A DNA stretch of 64,000 bases from DASQDT01 sp036380435 (GCA_036380435.1 DASVES010000154.1:4524-68523); one strand, 5' to 3'. Positions 9,403 through 18,870 are shown, counted from the stretch's first letter. Numbers and translations: made by a program. The notes: generated by a model not told the origin, from the letters alone.

Positions 9403-12400
9403 GTGAAGATAAAAGCCCCAGTCGCCGCCATCCTGCTGCTCGCATTCGCTGCCTCCGCCTTCGCGCAGACGCACCGCGCCACCGTCCGCGGCGCCGTCAC
9501 CGACCCAAACGGCGCCGTCGTCCCCGGCGCGGTAGTGAAAATCATTAACAGGGAGACCCGCGAGTCTCGCGAGACCGCGGCTGGTGAGAGCGGGGAGTAT
9601 GCGGTTTCCTCGCTCGCGCCGGGCTTGTACGAACTGACTGTGGAAACCGCGGGCTTCCCCAAATTCACGCAGAAACTCTCCCTTTATGTGAATCAGGAGT
9701 TGCGTGTCGATGTCATCATGGCGACCCCGACGCTTGATGCGGCCTATGTCGATGTCGAGACGCAGGAGGAGCTGAAAAAAGATTCGGCGGCCATCAGCAC
9801 GGTCATCGAAAATCGGCAGGTCGAAAATCTGCCGCTCGACGGCCGCAACTTCTTCGAGCTGGCTCTGCTCGTCCCCGGCGCCGTGCCGGCCGCGCCCGGC
9901 TCCGCCGGCTCGGTGCGCGGCGACTTCTCCTTCAGCGTCAACGGCGCGCGCGAGGACGCCAACAACTTCCTCCTCGACGGCGTCTACAACCTCGACCCCA
10001 AGCTCAACACCTTCGGCGTGCGCCCGCCCGTCGATGCCATCCGCGAGTTCGAGATGGCCACCTCGACCTACGACGCCTCGTTCGGACGCAACCCCGGCGC
10101 GCAGGTCAACGTCGTCACCAAGAGCGGCACGAATGACTTTCACGGCTCGCTCTACGAGTTCCACCGCAACGCACAGTTCGACGCGCGCAACTACTTCGCG
10201 CCCGCCGGCGAAGGTAAGCCCAAGTACATTCGCAACCAGTTCGGCGGCTCTCTCGGCGGCCCCCTGCGCCGCGACCGCACCTTCTTCTTCGCCGACTACG
10301 AGGGCACGCGCGCGCGCGAAGGCGTCACGCGCGTCACCAACGTGCCCACGGCGCAAGAGCGCGCGGGCGATTTCTCGCAGAGCATCTTCGGCATCCCGAC
10401 GAATCCGTTCACGGGCCAGCCGTTCGAGGGCGGGCGCCTCCCCGACTTCTTCATCCACCCCGTAGGCCGCCGGATCGCCGCTTTGTATCCGCTGCCGAAC
10501 CGCAACGTAGCGTTCCAGAACTTCGTCTCTTCGCCCACTCAGCGCGACGATCAGAACAGCTTCGACGTGCGCCTCGACCACGCCTTCAACGACGCGTCGC
10601 ACTTTGTCGCCCGCTACAGCTTCGGCGAGCGCGACCTCTTCGAGCCGTTCACGGGGCCGACCCTCGCGCTCGTCCCCGGCTTCGGCGACGACGTTCGCCG
10701 CCGCAGCCAGAACCTGATGCTCGGCGAGACGCACGTCTTCACCCCGCGCTTCGTCAACGAGGCGCGCGTCGCCTTCAGCCGCGTCGCCTCCTCGGTCACG
10801 CAGGAGGCGAGCGTCCTCAACACAGACGTGGGCCTGCCCTTCGTCTCGACGCGCGCGCGCGATGCGGGCTTGAGCTTCATCACCGTCACCGGCTTCTCGC
10901 CGCTCGGCGACGAGGGCAACAACCCGCAGCAGAGCGTGACGAACGTCTATCAGGTGCTCGACACCGCGACTTATGCGCGCGGCCGGCACCTCGTGAAGTT
11001 CGGCGCTGATCTGCGCTTCACACAGCAGAACGCCTTCCGCGACGTGGAGTCGCGAGGCCGCCTCCAGTTCTCGCCCTTCTTCCCGTTCACCGGAAACGCG
11101 CTGGCCGATCTCCTCCTCGGCTTCCCGCTTTTGACGAGCGTCGCCCGCGTCGATAACCCGCAGCAACTCCGCACGCAGAGCTACAACTTTTTCATTGACG
11201 ATAGCTGGCGCGTCACCCCGCGCCTGACCATCAACGCCGGTCTGCGTTACGAATACAACACGCCGCCCGTGGACGCCGAGGATCGCTCCAACGTCTACGA
11301 CTTCTCGACGGGCACGCTCGCCCGCGTCGGCACGAACGGCATCCCGCGCGGCGGCTATGAGGCCGACAAAAACAATTTCGCGCCGCGTGTCGGGCTGGCG
11401 TGGACGGTCGGAGAAGACGGCGAGACGGTCGTGCGCGCCGGCTACGGCGTCTATTACGATCAGTCGCCGCTCGCGCCCGGCGAGGCGCTCTACTTCAACT
11501 CGCCCTACTTCGACAACAACATCTTCTTCTCCCTGCCGGGGCTGCCGCTCACCCTGAGCGACCCGTTCCCCGCCTTCTTCCCCTTCCCGCTTCCCGACTC
11601 GGCGCTCGCCATCCAGCGCGACCTCCGCACCGGCTACATGCAGCACTGGAACCTGAACGTCCAGCGGCAACTCGGACGCAGCCGCGTCGTCGAGCTGGCC
11701 TACGTCGGCTCGAAGGGCACGAAACTTCTGACGGCGCGCGACATCAACCAGCCTCTTCCGTCGGTGCTTCCGCCGGGCCTGCCCTTCGTCCCGCGCCCCA
11801 ACCCGCGCTTCGACGACATCAGCACTCTGGAGTCGCGCGCCTCGTCCAACTACCACAGCCTTCAGGCGCGCTTCCAGCAGCGCCTCTCGCAAGGGTTGTC
11901 GATGCTCGCCTCCTACACCTTCGCGAAGTCTCTGGACGACGCTTCTAACTTTTTCTCCAGCGCCGGCGACGCAAACTTCCCGCAGAACTCCAACAATCCG
12001 CGCGCCGAACGCGGGCGCTCGAACTTCGACGTGCGCCACCGTCTCTCCGTCTCCTACGCCTACGACCTGCCCTTCGGACGCGGCCGCCGCTTCGCCGCTG
12101 ACTCCGGCCTGCTCACCACGCTGCTCTCCGGCTGGCAGACCTTCGGCATCGTCACCCTGCAATCAGGACGGCCCTTCACGGTCGCCATCCTGCCCGAGCT
12201 GGACGTGAGCGGCACGGGACGCTCCATCCTCGGCTTCGGCGCGGGCGACCGGCCCCAAGTCGTCGGCGACCCGCGCTTGTCTACCCCGACGCCCGAGCGT
12301 TGGTTCAACACCTCGGCCTTCTCCTTCCCGGCGCCCGGCACGTTCGGCAACGCGGGCCGCAACGTCCTCGACGGGCCGGGCTACCAGAACGTCAACGCCT

Positions 12401-12585
12401 CGCTCGTCAAGAACACCGCGCTCGGCGAACGTCTCAGACTGCAACTGCGCGCGGAGGTCTTCAACCTCTTCAACCACCCGAACTTCAACCTGCCCGACAA
12501 CTTCGTCGGCTCGCCCACCTTTGGGCGCATCACGTCGGCGCGCGACCCGCGCCACATCCAGTTCGGGGCGAAGCTGCTGTTCTGA
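9403..12585 (+). CDS. TonB-dependent receptor with carboxypeptidase-regulatory-like domain (Oar-like)
   Basis: 1060 residues. A signal peptide ends near ASAFAQ, then comes a carboxypeptidase-regulatory-like domain (residues ~23-105, [20 protein letters not shown]), a plug with [20 protein letters not shown] and [11 protein letters not shown], and a large barrel ending [11 protein letters not shown] with the terminal Phe used by the BAM complex. The GTG start at 9403 has GGGAG at 9391-9395. It is followed after 19 bases by the intradiol dioxygenase-like gene, suggesting co-transcription. Compared with the receptor at 5329 it keeps the domain order but differs through most of the barrel, so the two probably have different ligands. 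The ligand is unknown. Confidence 0.88.
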   Translation: MKIKAPVAAILLLAFAASAFAQTHRATVRGAVTDPNGAVVPGAVVKIINRETRESRETAAGESGEYAVSSLAPGLYELTVETAGFPKFTQKLSLYVNQELRVDVIMATPTLDAAYVDVETQEELKKDSAAISTVIENRQVENLPLDGRNFFELALLVPGAVPAAPGSAGSVRGDFSFSVNGAREDANNFLLDGVYNLDPKLNTFGVRPPVDAIREFEMATSTYDASFGRNPGAQVNVVTKSGTNDFHGSLYEFHRNAQFDARNYFAPAGEGKPKYIRNQFGGSLGGPLRRDRTFFFADYEGTRAREGVTRVTNVPTAQERAGDFSQSIFGIPTNPFTGQPFEGGRLPDFFIHPVGRRIAALYPLPNRNVAFQNFVSSPTQRDDQNSFDVRLDHAFNDASHFVARYSFGERDLFEPFTGPTLALVPGFGDDVRRRSQNLMLGETHVFTPRFVNEARVAFSRVASSVTQEASVLNTDVGLPFVSTRARDAGLSFITVTGFSPLGDEGNNPQQSVTNVYQVLDTATYARGRHLVKFGADLRFTQQNAFRDVESRGRLQFSPFFPFTGNALADLLLGFPLLTSVARVDNPQQLRTQSYNFFIDDSWRVTPRLTINAGLRYEYNTPPVDAEDRSNVYDFSTGTLARVGTNGIPRGGYEADKNNFAPRVGLAWTVGEDGETVVRAGYGVYYDQSPLAPGEALYFNSPYFDNNIFFSLPGLPLTLSDPFPAFFPFPLPDSALAIQRDLRTGYMQHWNLNVQRQLGRSRVVELAYVGSKGTKLLTARDINQPLPSVLPPGLPFVPRPNPRFDDISTLESRASSNYHSLQARFQQRLSQGLSMLASYTFAKSLDDASNFFSSAGDANFPQNSNNPRAERGRSNFDVRHRLSVSYAYDLPFGRGRRFAADSGLLTTLLSGWQTFGIVTLQSGRPFTVAILPELDVSGTGRSILGFGAGDRPQVVGDPRLSTPTPERWFNTSAFSFPAPGTFGNAGRNVLDGPGYQNVNASLVKNTALGERLRLQLRAEVFNLFNHPNFNLPDNFVGSPTFGRITSARDPRHIQFGAKLLF

Positions 12586-12604
12586 GAGAGCGTCAAGGAG
12601 ACAT

Positions 12605-13276
12605 ATGAGCAACAAGATCGTCGTTCCGCGCAGGGAGTTTTTGCTGGCGGGCGCGGCGGCCGTCCCACTCCTCGGCGTCGCGGCCTCTCGCATGAAGCAG
12701 GGCGTCGTTGTCGAGCCGCTGGCGGCCAACGACGCTTCCGCCGCGGCCGAGACGTGTCGTCTCACGGAGGAGAGCCAGTACGGCCCCTTCTATCGCGAGG
12801 GCGCACCGTGGCGCGCGAAATTCTGCGGCTTGGAGGAGCCGGGCGAGCGGCTCACAATCGCGGGCCGCGTGACGGCCGCCGACAACTGCCAGCCGCTCAA
12901 AGACGCCGTCCTCGACGTGTGGCACGCGAGCGCCGCCGGCTTCTACGACAACAACGACCCGGCGCGCCCTTTCGACCCCGCGCGCTATCATCTGCGCGGC
13001 CGCGTCCGCACGGACTCGGACGGCCGCTACCAGTTCGAGACCGTCCTGCCCGGCAACTACGGACAGGGCCGCTTCATGCGCGCCAAGCACATCCACCTGC
13101 TCGTCACCTGCGCCGGCCGCGCGCCGCTCGTCACCGAAATCTACTTCGCTGGCGACAAGCACAACGACACCGACGGCCTCGTCCGCCGCTCACTCATCAC
13201 GCAGTTGTCGGGCGCCGCCCGCGAGAAGGACGCCGCTCCACAGCGCGGCACGTTCGACATCACTCTGGGGAAGTGA
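12605..13276 (+). CDS. Exported intradiol ring-cleavage dioxygenase-like protein
   Basis: 223 residues. The N-terminus PRREFLLAGAAAVPLLG is a twin-arginine signal, so the protein would be exported folded with its metal. The body matches the catechol/protocatechuate intradiol dioxygenase fold, and all four expected iron ligands are visible: Tyr114 (AGFYDN), Tyr152 (LPGNYGQG), His162 and His164 (RAKHIHL). Cytoplasmic relatives open catechol rings with O2; exported members are less well known, and some act on lignin-type or secondary-metabolite phenols. The ATG at 12605 has AAGGAG at 12595-12600. It follows the TonB receptor by 19 bases, so the pair could take up and cleave an aromatic ligand (inference). 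Its stop codon is the first TGA of a heptamer repeat. Confidence 0.82.
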   Translation: MSNKIVVPRREFLLAGAAAVPLLGVAASRMKQGVVVEPLAANDASAAAETCRLTEESQYGPFYREGAPWRAKFCGLEEPGERLTIAGRVTAADNCQPLKDAVLDVWHASAAGFYDNNDPARPFDPARYHLRGRVRTDSDGRYQFETVLPGNYGQGRFMRAKHIHLLVTCAGRAPLVTEIYFAGDKHNDTDGLVRRSLITQLSGAAREKDAAPQRGTFDITLGK

Positions 13277-13346
13277 TAAGTGATGAGTGATAAGTGATAA
13301 GAAAGAACTGCCTCTCTTTCTTATCACTTATCACTCATCACTTATC
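13273..13346. repeat. Heptamer (GTGATAA) palindrome
   Basis: The left arm (13273-13302) is four GTGATAA-like units starting inside the stop codon of the dioxygenase gene; the right arm (13317-13346) is its complement. A stem of ~28 bp with a short loop would form between two co-directional genes. Confidence 0.8.
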
Positions 13347-13362
13347 CCTCCCAGAGGTGTTC

Positions 13363-13788
13363 ATGGTCAACGGTTTCTTCGACTTCTTCAGGCGGCGCGC
13401 CGAGTACGGCCCCGTCTTTATCCGCCTCGTCGTGGGCTGGATGCTCATCTGGGGCACGCAGGACAACGTCCTCAGTTGGGAGCGGATGCTGGAGTTCGCG
13501 AAGTTCTTAGGCGAGCGCGGCACGCCCTTCCCGCTGTTCGCGGCGCACCTCTCGGTCTACACGCAGCTCATCTGCGGGGTTCTCATACTGCTCGGCGCGG
13601 CCGTGCGCGCGGCGGCCGTCCCGCTCATCATCAACTTCATCGCCGCCATCCTCATCGCGCACCTCGGCGACACCTTTGCGGGCGCCTTCCCCGCGCTCGT
13701 CATGCTGGCGTCCGCCCTCTTCTTCCTCTTCCACGGGGCGGGCAAGCTCTCGGTCGATGAAGCATTGGAGCGGCGCGGGCCGGCGTGA
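13363..13788 (+). CDS. DoxX-like membrane protein
   Basis: 141 residues with four predicted helices (LVVGWMLIWGTQDNVL, YTQLICGVLILLGAAV, VPLIINFIAAILIAHL, FPALVMLASALFFLFHGAG). The early Arg-Leu-Val-Val-Gly-Trp motif and the closing HGAGKLSVDEAL match the DoxX/DUF417-type family, whose members support thiosulfate oxidation, oxidative-stress defence or remain uncharacterised. The start at 13363 (MVNGFF) is taken because AGAGG precedes it and because sequence further upstream is repeat. It lies downstream of the dioxygenase gene on the same strand. Confidence 0.75.
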   Translation: MVNGFFDFFRRRAEYGPVFIRLVVGWMLIWGTQDNVLSWERMLEFAKFLGERGTPFPLFAAHLSVYTQLICGVLILLGAAVRAAAVPLIINFIAAILIAHLGDTFAGAFPALVMLASALFFLFHGAGKLSVDEALERRGPA

Positions 13789-13795
13789 TTGATGA

Positions 13796-13886
13796 ACAGT
13801 ACCGCGAGCGGTAGCGAGCGGGTGTGGACACGCGACGCGAGCCTTCAGCGCAGGCCGCACCCGCTCGCTACCGCTCGCGGTACTGT
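13796..13886. repeat. 92-bp palindrome, copy 2
   Basis: Arms ACAGTACCGCGAGCGGTAGC + GAGCGGGT and the exact complement, around a ~35-bp variable centre. It lies between the convergent DoxX and TrhA genes. The remainder of the gap up to 13980 shows nothing recognisable. Confidence 0.8.
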
Positions 13887-13979
13887 CCGCTACGAGCGGC
13901 GCGACGAAGCACTTCGCCACGCGGGAAATCGTCCGGCAGCGAGTTGAAAGCATGTGCGTGGATTTCATCGGCCGCACGC

Positions 13980-14630
13980 TTAGGAGTTCGAGGGCATCAC
14001 GTAGAGAATCACGGCGAGGTAGTGGCAGACGCTGCCGGCGAGGACGAAGAGGTGCCAGATGGCGTGATTGTGGCGGATACGGTCGCAGGCGAAGAAGAAG
14101 ACGCCCGTGGTGTAGGCGAGGCCGCCCGCGATGATGAGCAGGATTGCCCCGGCCGGCACCAGCTCGTAGATCGGCTTGACGGCGACGACGGCCAGCCAGC
14201 CCATCAACAGATAGGAGCCGAGGGTCGCCGCCTTGAAGCGTTCGCCGAACATCACCGTGACGGTGATGCCGGACAGGGCGAGCGCCCACACGAGTGCGAA
14301 GAGCGTCCAGCCCCAGCCGCCGCGCAGCGTGACGAGTGTGAAGGGCGTGTAGGTGCCCGCGATGAGCAGGTAGATGCAGCACTTGTCGAAGATTCGCAGG
14401 GCGTCCTTGGTGCGCGGGTGTCGCGCCGCGTGATAGAGCGTCGAGGCCGTGTAGAGGGCTACCAGCGACGCGCCGTAGACGCCGCCGCTGACGAGGTGTA
14501 GCGTCCCGCCGCGCGTGGCCGCCAGAAGGATCAGCGCCGCCAAGCCGACCAGACTCAGCCCCAGCCCCACGCCGTGCGTGACGCAGTTCGCCAACTCCTC
14601 GATGCTCAGCCTTTCTCTCGCCGTCTTCAT
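13980..14630 (-). CDS. TrhA/hemolysin III family membrane protein (PAQR fold)
   Basis: 216 residues with seven predicted helices. Family motifs are visible: EELANCVTHGVGLGLSLVG at the N-terminus, STLYHAARHPRTK with ALRIFDKCCIYLLIAGTYTP, and the C-terminal HNHAIWHLFVLAGSVCHY. The conserved Ser/His/Asp/His set corresponds to the zinc site of PAQR proteins. Bacterial members (YqfA/TrhA, once called hemolysin III) affect membrane-fluidity homeostasis. The start at 14630 (MKTARERL) is used because AAAGAG precedes it and the 22 extra residues of a longer frame are low-complexity. A desaturase gene at 15293 lies nearby on the same strand, a fitting membrane-lipid neighbour. Confidence 0.85.
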   Translation of the reverse strand: MKTARERLSIEELANCVTHGVGLGLSLVGLAALILLAATRGGTLHLVSGGVYGASLVALYTASTLYHAARHPRTKDALRIFDKCCIYLLIAGTYTPFTLVTLRGGWGWTLFALVWALALSGITVTVMFGERFKAATLGSYLLMGWLAVVAVKPIYELVPAGAILLIIAGGLAYTTGVFFFACDRIRHNHAIWHLFVLAGSVCHYLAVILYVMPSNS

Positions 14631-14786
14631 CTCGCAACTCTTTCGTCCTGACGCGCAAAGACTCGCGCCGCCGCCGCCTTCAACACTTCGGCCCATGCTA
14701 ACGCCGTCGAGACTCGGAAGACAATACCGAGATGCGCGCGGGCGCGTTGGAGGACGCGCTACGGCCTCCGCGGCCGACCGATGATC

Positions 14787-15179
14787 CTATTTTTTCCGGT
14801 TGAGGATGGCGGAAGCCGACACGTCCGACGCCCCGCGATGTGAGTATCTGAAGGCGACTTGCCGGCGGCTTAATTTTTCGACGACCACGCGGCCTCTGTC
14901 CGCGCAAGCCTCCCGGTTGCGCGTGATGCGCTCCCGAAACGTGGCCCGCCGGGAGTTGATGCTCAGAAGCCTCCACTCCCCGCCGCAGTCGAGCGAAGGG
15001 TATTCGATCAAAAATTTCCGGCCCCGCGCCGTGAGCACCATCGTCCACGTGCTGTCGGTGTCCATCTGATAGCCTGTGCCCTCCCACCTGCCGCCGAGCC
15101 ACGCACCATTCCTGTTTTGCGGCAGAGCGACGACGCTCAGAGAGAAGAACAGGCAGAGGGCCGCCACAGTCCTGAGCAT
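14787..15179 (-). CDS. Small secreted protein of unknown function
   Basis: 130 residues with a signal peptide (LRTVAALCLFFSLSVVALPQ) and a compact, probably beta-rich domain containing GGRWEGTGYQMDT, EYPSLDCGGEWRLL and a later Cys (REACADRGRV), so one disulfide is likely. The pattern WEGTGYQ...YPSL.CGG recurs in small exported proteins of several phyla but I cannot name a function. It is monocistronic by appearance, with gaps of >100 bases on both sides. Confidence 0.6.
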   Translation of the reverse strand: MLRTVAALCLFFSLSVVALPQNRNGAWLGGRWEGTGYQMDTDSTWTMVLTARGRKFLIEYPSLDCGGEWRLLSINSRRATFRERITRNREACADRGRVVVEKLSRRQVAFRYSHRGASDVSASAILNRKK

Positions 15180-15290
15180 TATTCAATGCCTCCGAAGGGT
15201 TGTGATTGATGGTCGAGCTTAATTATAGCCCTGTGCGAAGGGGGGCGTTCGTCCGCGCGCCGGGCTGGAGAGAACACGGATGAGACGGCC

Positions 15291-15327
15291 GTCTAACTCG
15301 CGGTCGGCTCCAAAGACTTGTTCGGCG
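15291..15327 (-). other. attC-like remnant at the desaturase 3' end
   Basis: Read on the minus strand, the last codons give NKSLEPTAS and the DNA runs from GCCGAAC to GTTAGAC, with the gene's TAG stop inside GTTAGAC. GTTAGAC fits the R' box of integron attC sites and the AACAAGTC...GAGCCGACC part resembles an L'' arm, but the complementary L' arm is missing and the total is only 37 bp. At best a degenerate remnant. Confidence 0.25.
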
Positions 15328-16216
15328 CCGGACTGCCCAGAGGGGAAGTGACATGCGCCGGCGGCGTCCGCAAGTCCCACACGACTCCCACCCACGAAAG
15401 CATGCGGAGCGTGTAGTGGGCCATGTCGATCTCCCACCAGTAGAAGCCCTGTCGCTCCGAGGACGGGTAGTGATGGTGATTGTTGTGCCAGCCCTCGCCG
15501 AGCGTGATGAGGGCGACGAAGAGATTGTTCCGGCTGTCGTCTTTGGTCTCGAAGCGGCGGCTGCCGAAGAGGTGGGCCAGAGAGTTGACCGTGAACGTGC
15601 CGTGGTAGAGCAGCACCGTGCTGATGAAGAATCCCCAGACGAGCATCTGCCAGCCCGAAGTGCCCAAACTCGGATAGTAGCGTTCGAGCGCCGCCCCCAG
15701 TAGAAAGGTGGCCCCGGCCAGTATGATGGGCGGCAGCGCGTAGAAACGATTGAGCAGGCGCAGGTCGCGGAACTTCATCAGGTTGGAGACGAGCGGCGCA
15801 TCAGTCGTCCGGCTCTCGCGCGACATGAACCAGCCGACGTGTGAGCGCCACACGCTGCGGGAGACCGGCGAGTGGAAATCGTCATCGGTGTCGGCGTAGA
15901 GATGATGGCGGCGGTGATGTGCGGCCCACCACAGCGGCCCCTTCTGGTAGGCGGCCGTCCCCGCGAAGGCCATCAGGAATTGAAAGACGCGGCCGGTCTT
16001 GTACGAGCGGTGCGCGAGGAGCCGATGGAACCCGGCCGTGATCGCAAACATCCGCACGACGTAGAGCGCCACGCAGACGGCGACGGCCACCGCGCTCACG
16101 CCCGTCCAGACGGCGAGCAGGCAGGCCGCGTGCATCAGGAAAAACTGGATGCAGACGGAGTAGTCAAGATTTTCCCGGTCGAGACGGCGCGGATTGTGAA
16201 GAATGGATTCGGACAT
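15293..16216 (-). CDS. Membrane fatty acid (acyl-CoA type) desaturase
   Basis: 307 residues with four main hydrophobic helices and the three histidine boxes of the di-iron delta-9 desaturase family: HRLLAH (64-69), HHRRHH (100-105) and HNNHH (244-248, in GEGWHNNHHHYP). It would introduce a double bond into membrane acyl chains. The start at 16216 is preferred over 16246 because a promoter (TTGCAA-N16-TATAGT at 16276-16249) would start transcription near 16242, downstream of the longer start. The C-terminal tail after the catalytic domain ends NKSLEPTAS, which appears to come from a non-genic sequence element. Confidence 0.88.
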   Translation of the reverse strand: MSESILHNPRRLDRENLDYSVCIQFFLMHAACLLAVWTGVSAVAVAVCVALYVVRMFAITAGFHRLLAHRSYKTGRVFQFLMAFAGTAAYQKGPLWWAAHHRRHHLYADTDDDFHSPVSRSVWRSHVGWFMSRESRTTDAPLVSNLMKFRDLRLLNRFYALPPIILAGATFLLGAALERYYPSLGTSGWQMLVWGFFISTVLLYHGTFTVNSLAHLFGSRRFETKDDSRNNLFVALITLGEGWHNNHHHYPSSERQGFYWWEIDMAHYTLRMLSWVGVVWDLRTPPAHVTSPLGSPAPNKSLEPTAS

Positions 16217-16248
16217 TAACCAACCTTGTTCCCTGTAAGATGTCATCC

Positions 16249-16276
16249 ACTATAAAGTGTATTTTCCCTATTGCAA
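16249..16276 (-). promoter_or_regulatory. Promoter of the desaturase gene
   Basis: On the minus strand TTGCAA (16276-16271) is followed after 16 bp by TATAGT (16254-16249). Transcription would begin near 16242, giving a ~25-nt leader with AAGG before the ATG at 16216. Confidence 0.5.
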
Positions 16277-16333
16277 CTCCCGGCCGGCGCAGACCGCACA
16301 GTTGGCATTCACATTTTGCGGTATCGATGAAAG

Positions 16334-17119
16334 CTACCCGTCCATGACGATGCCAAAATGCTCGCGCAGCGCCGCGTCATACTCTTCCTTACTCGAAAGC
16401 GTTTGCTCCCGTCGCTCGCCGTCGAGAGAGGTCGTGATGAGACGCATCTCGCTCAGTGTGACGCGCCCTTCGCCGGACGAGCGCGTGCAGATGCGCCCCT
16501 TGGTGAAGTGCGACTGAGGGGAAGTCTGGTGATAGCGGCACATCTCTTCAAAGTCGGCAAATTCGTGGCGACGCAGGCTGAAGCGATACTGCGGGTTCCA
16601 TTCGCCGTCGCCGTCGCGTTGCATCAGACGGAAGTGGTCGCCGTCGGGGACGATGCGGTAGGCCCGGCTCCCCTGTACCTGCTCGCCGCGCGCGTCGAGC
16701 AGCAACGGCTCACGGAACGAATCGCCGAAGCCCACGTCCACGAGCCAACGCTCTTCCAGATCAACCAGCAGCGTCATGTGGTCGAAGTCGGGGCCGAAGC
16801 CGCCTTCCGCATTCGCGACCCCGGCCGAGAGCATCGAAACGTTGAAGCCCAGGGCACGCAGTAGCACGCAGAACAGGCCGTTGGCTTCGTAGCAGAAGCC
16901 GCCGCGCCGACGTCGGACGATTTTCGTGAACAGGGCCTCGTCATCAAGAACGATGGACTGCCCGGCGTGAATACTCAGATTCTCAAAAGGCACCGCCGAC
17001 AGGTGCGCCAACTGCAACGCGCGCAGGGTCTCGGCGGTAGGCGCTATCGAGTATTGATGATTGATGCGGTCGAGATAAGCCTCGATGCGAGCGCTGTTCA
17101 AGGAAAGCCTGCCCTTCAA
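16334..17119 (-). CDS. nat: Arylamine N-acetyltransferase
   Basis: 261 residues, close to the usual ~275 of bacterial NATs. The catalytic triad is present: Cys76 in RGGFCYEAN, His114 in FDHMTLL and Asp128 in WLVDVGFGD. The enzyme moves an acetyl group from acetyl-CoA to arylamines, hydrazines or related amines in the cytoplasm; physiological substrates in bacteria vary. The gene starts 3 bases after the MOSC gene stop, so the two are almost certainly co-transcribed. Confidence 0.92.
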   Translation of the reverse strand: MKGRLSLNSARIEAYLDRINHQYSIAPTAETLRALQLAHLSAVPFENLSIHAGQSIVLDDEALFTKIVRRRRGGFCYEANGLFCVLLRALGFNVSMLSAGVANAEGGFGPDFDHMTLLVDLEERWLVDVGFGDSFREPLLLDARGEQVQGSRAYRIVPDGDHFRLMQRDGDGEWNPQYRFSLRRHEFADFEEMCRYHQTSPQSHFTKGRICTRSSGEGRVTLSEMRLITTSLDGERREQTLSSKEEYDAALREHFGIVMDG

Positions 17120-17121
17120 TC

Positions 17122-17679
17122 TTAGATTTTCCTGACCACGTCGCCGACCCGGATGACGCCGGGTTGAACGACACGGGCGTTAATGCCGCGCAGGTGAAGC
17201 TGCTTGCCCACAGTTGAGTTGACGAACTTCATCGCGTCCAGCCCGAAGCGCGCCACGAATTTTTTGCAGCCGGTGTGTGGCTGGGCGGTGACTTCAATCA
17301 CGGCCGAGCCGAGCGCGAGGCGCGTCCCGGCGGGCAAGTTTTCGTCGCTCAGGTCGAGGTCGATGTAGAGCTGGTCGCCGGCCAGCGGCCAGCGCCCTTT
17401 GTCCCGCGCCACGAGGGCAACCGCGCGGGAGTTCATGACGTTGAGCTGCGTGTCGGGGTGCGGCGACCCGTCCGGTGTGCGAGAGCTGCCGCGCGCGCTC
17501 CAACTGTCGCCCACGAGACCCACTTCCGTGTGCAGCTCGCCCTCTTCCAAAATTTCCCGCGCGTCCTCCCGCGGCCGTCGCACGATCAACTCCAGCACGC
17601 CTTCGTCGCTGGGCGACAGGCGAATCTCGCTCAGGCCGGCTTCAAGTTCCGCCATCGTTAAATGTCTTACCTCGTCCAC
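17122..17679 (-). CDS. MOSC domain protein
   Basis: 185 residues forming a single MOSC domain (the beta-barrel module of molybdenum cofactor sulfurases and YiiM-type proteins). The conserved Cys138 lies in QPHTGCKKF, and LVGDSWSARGSS and TQLNVMNSRAVALVA match the family. It probably binds or uses molybdenum cofactor or a sulfur carrier. The GTG at 17679 is chosen because AAGGAGGT ends six bases before it; an in-frame TTG at 17685 directly abuts that ribosome site. A perfect TATAAT (17732-17727, minus strand) upstream has no good -35. It forms an operon with the acetyltransferase gene. Confidence 0.85.
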   Translation of the reverse strand: MDEVRHLTMAELEAGLSEIRLSPSDEGVLELIVRRPREDAREILEEGELHTEVGLVGDSWSARGSSRTPDGSPHPDTQLNVMNSRAVALVARDKGRWPLAGDQLYIDLDLSDENLPAGTRLALGSAVIEVTAQPHTGCKKFVARFGLDAMKFVNSTVGKQLHLRGINARVVQPGVIRVGDVVRKI

Positions 17680-17795
17680 CGCCAAACCTCCTTACGCCGC
17701 GCGTCCTCCCGGCGTCGTCATGGTCGATTATAAACCTATCGCAACCCGGTTCCTGATGTACGATTGCCGTCGGGATTATACAATCTGCATCGCCC

Positions 17796-18761
17796 ATGGT
17801 TTCAAGGCTCTGGCACATGAACGCCGATTTCGAGTCTGAGCTGGCCGCCCCCGCCGGCTCATACCGCCGTCCCGCTTCCTTTGAAACTCTCAACCGCCGC
17901 CTCGCCGAACACCTGCTGTGGCTGGCCCGACGGGGCGACGCGCTGTTACAAACGGAGCCGTGGTCTGAGAACCTTCGCGCGCAGTCGCGCCGGCGCGGCG
18001 TGGAACTCGTCTCTCCGGCCGAGGCAGGTGACCAAAGCACGCGCGTCTTTACGCCTTGGGGCTGGTCGCCGAGCGCCGTGGCGGCCGGCGAAGAGGCCGG
18101 GGCGGTGCTGCGCTCCATTCCTTTCGCCGTCGCGGCGCGCGTCAACTCAAAGCTCTGGAGTCACGCGCTCGAAGTCGAACTGGGAATAGCACAGGCGGGG
18201 GCGGCGCTCGCCGCCACGTTCGAGGAACTGCAAGAGGCGGTCGCGCGCGCCTGCCCCGAGCCGGATGACAAGTGGGTCGTCAAAAGTCCATACGGTTTCG
18301 CCGCCCGTGACCGCGTGCTGGGCCGAGGCCCGTCGCTGGAGGAGCCACAGGCGAAGTGGTCTCGCCGTCGTCTGGGCCGGGGCGAGACGTTGATCTTTCA
18401 GCCGTGGCTCAAGGTCGTTCGCGAGTACGGCGTCGTGTTGGAGATTAACCCGGACGGTTCATTCGAGGTTCAAGGCATCAGCGACCTCCAGACCAACGGC
18501 GCGGGCACAGGCACGGGCTACATCCTCGGCCGCGCGCCCGAACCACGACGCGCGGCCGAACTCACGCGCGTCGCGTCCCTCGTTGCCGCACGCCTTTTCG
18601 CAGAGGGCTATACCGGGCCGGTCGGAATAGACGCGCTTGAGCACGCGGGCGGTCTCCACCCCCTGCTGGAAATAAATGCACGCTACACGATGGGCTTCGT
18701 CGCGCTCGCCGTCGAGCGCAGCCTCAAGCCCGCCGCGCCCGTCTTCTGGAGTACGAAATAA
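17796..18761 (+). CDS. ATP-grasp family protein
   Basis: 321 residues (or 314 from ATG 17817, which has a weak AAGG upstream; neither start is clearly favoured). The C-terminal half has ATP-grasp hallmarks: KWVVKSPYGFAARDRVLGRG (nucleotide-binding lysine and glycine loop), LIFQPWLKVVREYGVVLEI, and GPVGIDALEHAGGLHPLLEINARYTMG, where Glu and Asn of LEINAR bind Mg-ATP. Such enzymes ligate a carboxylate to an amine or thiol through an acyl phosphate. The substrate is unknown. It is divergent from the MOSC/acetyltransferase operon, with a TTATAC-like -10 near 17776. Confidence 0.65.
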   Translation: MVSRLWHMNADFESELAAPAGSYRRPASFETLNRRLAEHLLWLARRGDALLQTEPWSENLRAQSRRRGVELVSPAEAGDQSTRVFTPWGWSPSAVAAGEEAGAVLRSIPFAVAARVNSKLWSHALEVELGIAQAGAALAATFEELQEAVARACPEPDDKWVVKSPYGFAARDRVLGRGPSLEEPQAKWSRRRLGRGETLIFQPWLKVVREYGVVLEINPDGSFEVQGISDLQTNGAGTGTGYILGRAPEPRRAAELTRVASLVAARLFAEGYTGPVGIDALEHAGGLHPLLEINARYTMGFVALAVERSLKPAAPVFWSTK

Positions 18762-18778
18762 CCTGAGGGAGTTTTCAA

Positions 18779-18870
18779 ACAGTACCGCGAGCGGTAGCGA
18801 GCGGGTCTCGCGTGTGCGGTGCAGGCCGCTCATCATGGCCGCACCCGCTCGCTACCGCTCGCGGTACTGT
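18779..18870. repeat. 92-bp palindrome, copy 3
   Basis: CAGTACCGCGAGCGGTAGCG + AGCGGGT and its exact complement flank a variable ~36-bp centre. It lies 18 bases after the ATP-grasp gene, between convergent genes. Confidence 0.8.

Noticed and set aside
9397..12162. 921-codon open frame on the minus strand
   Set aside because: It is antisense to the TonB receptor at 9403-12585, is extremely rich in Arg/Val/Glu/Ala, and has no domain or ribosome site. Long antisense frames are expected at this GC content. The same applies to 5683-8052 (+), 1572-3098 (-), 27610-29298 (-) and 61442-62560 (-).
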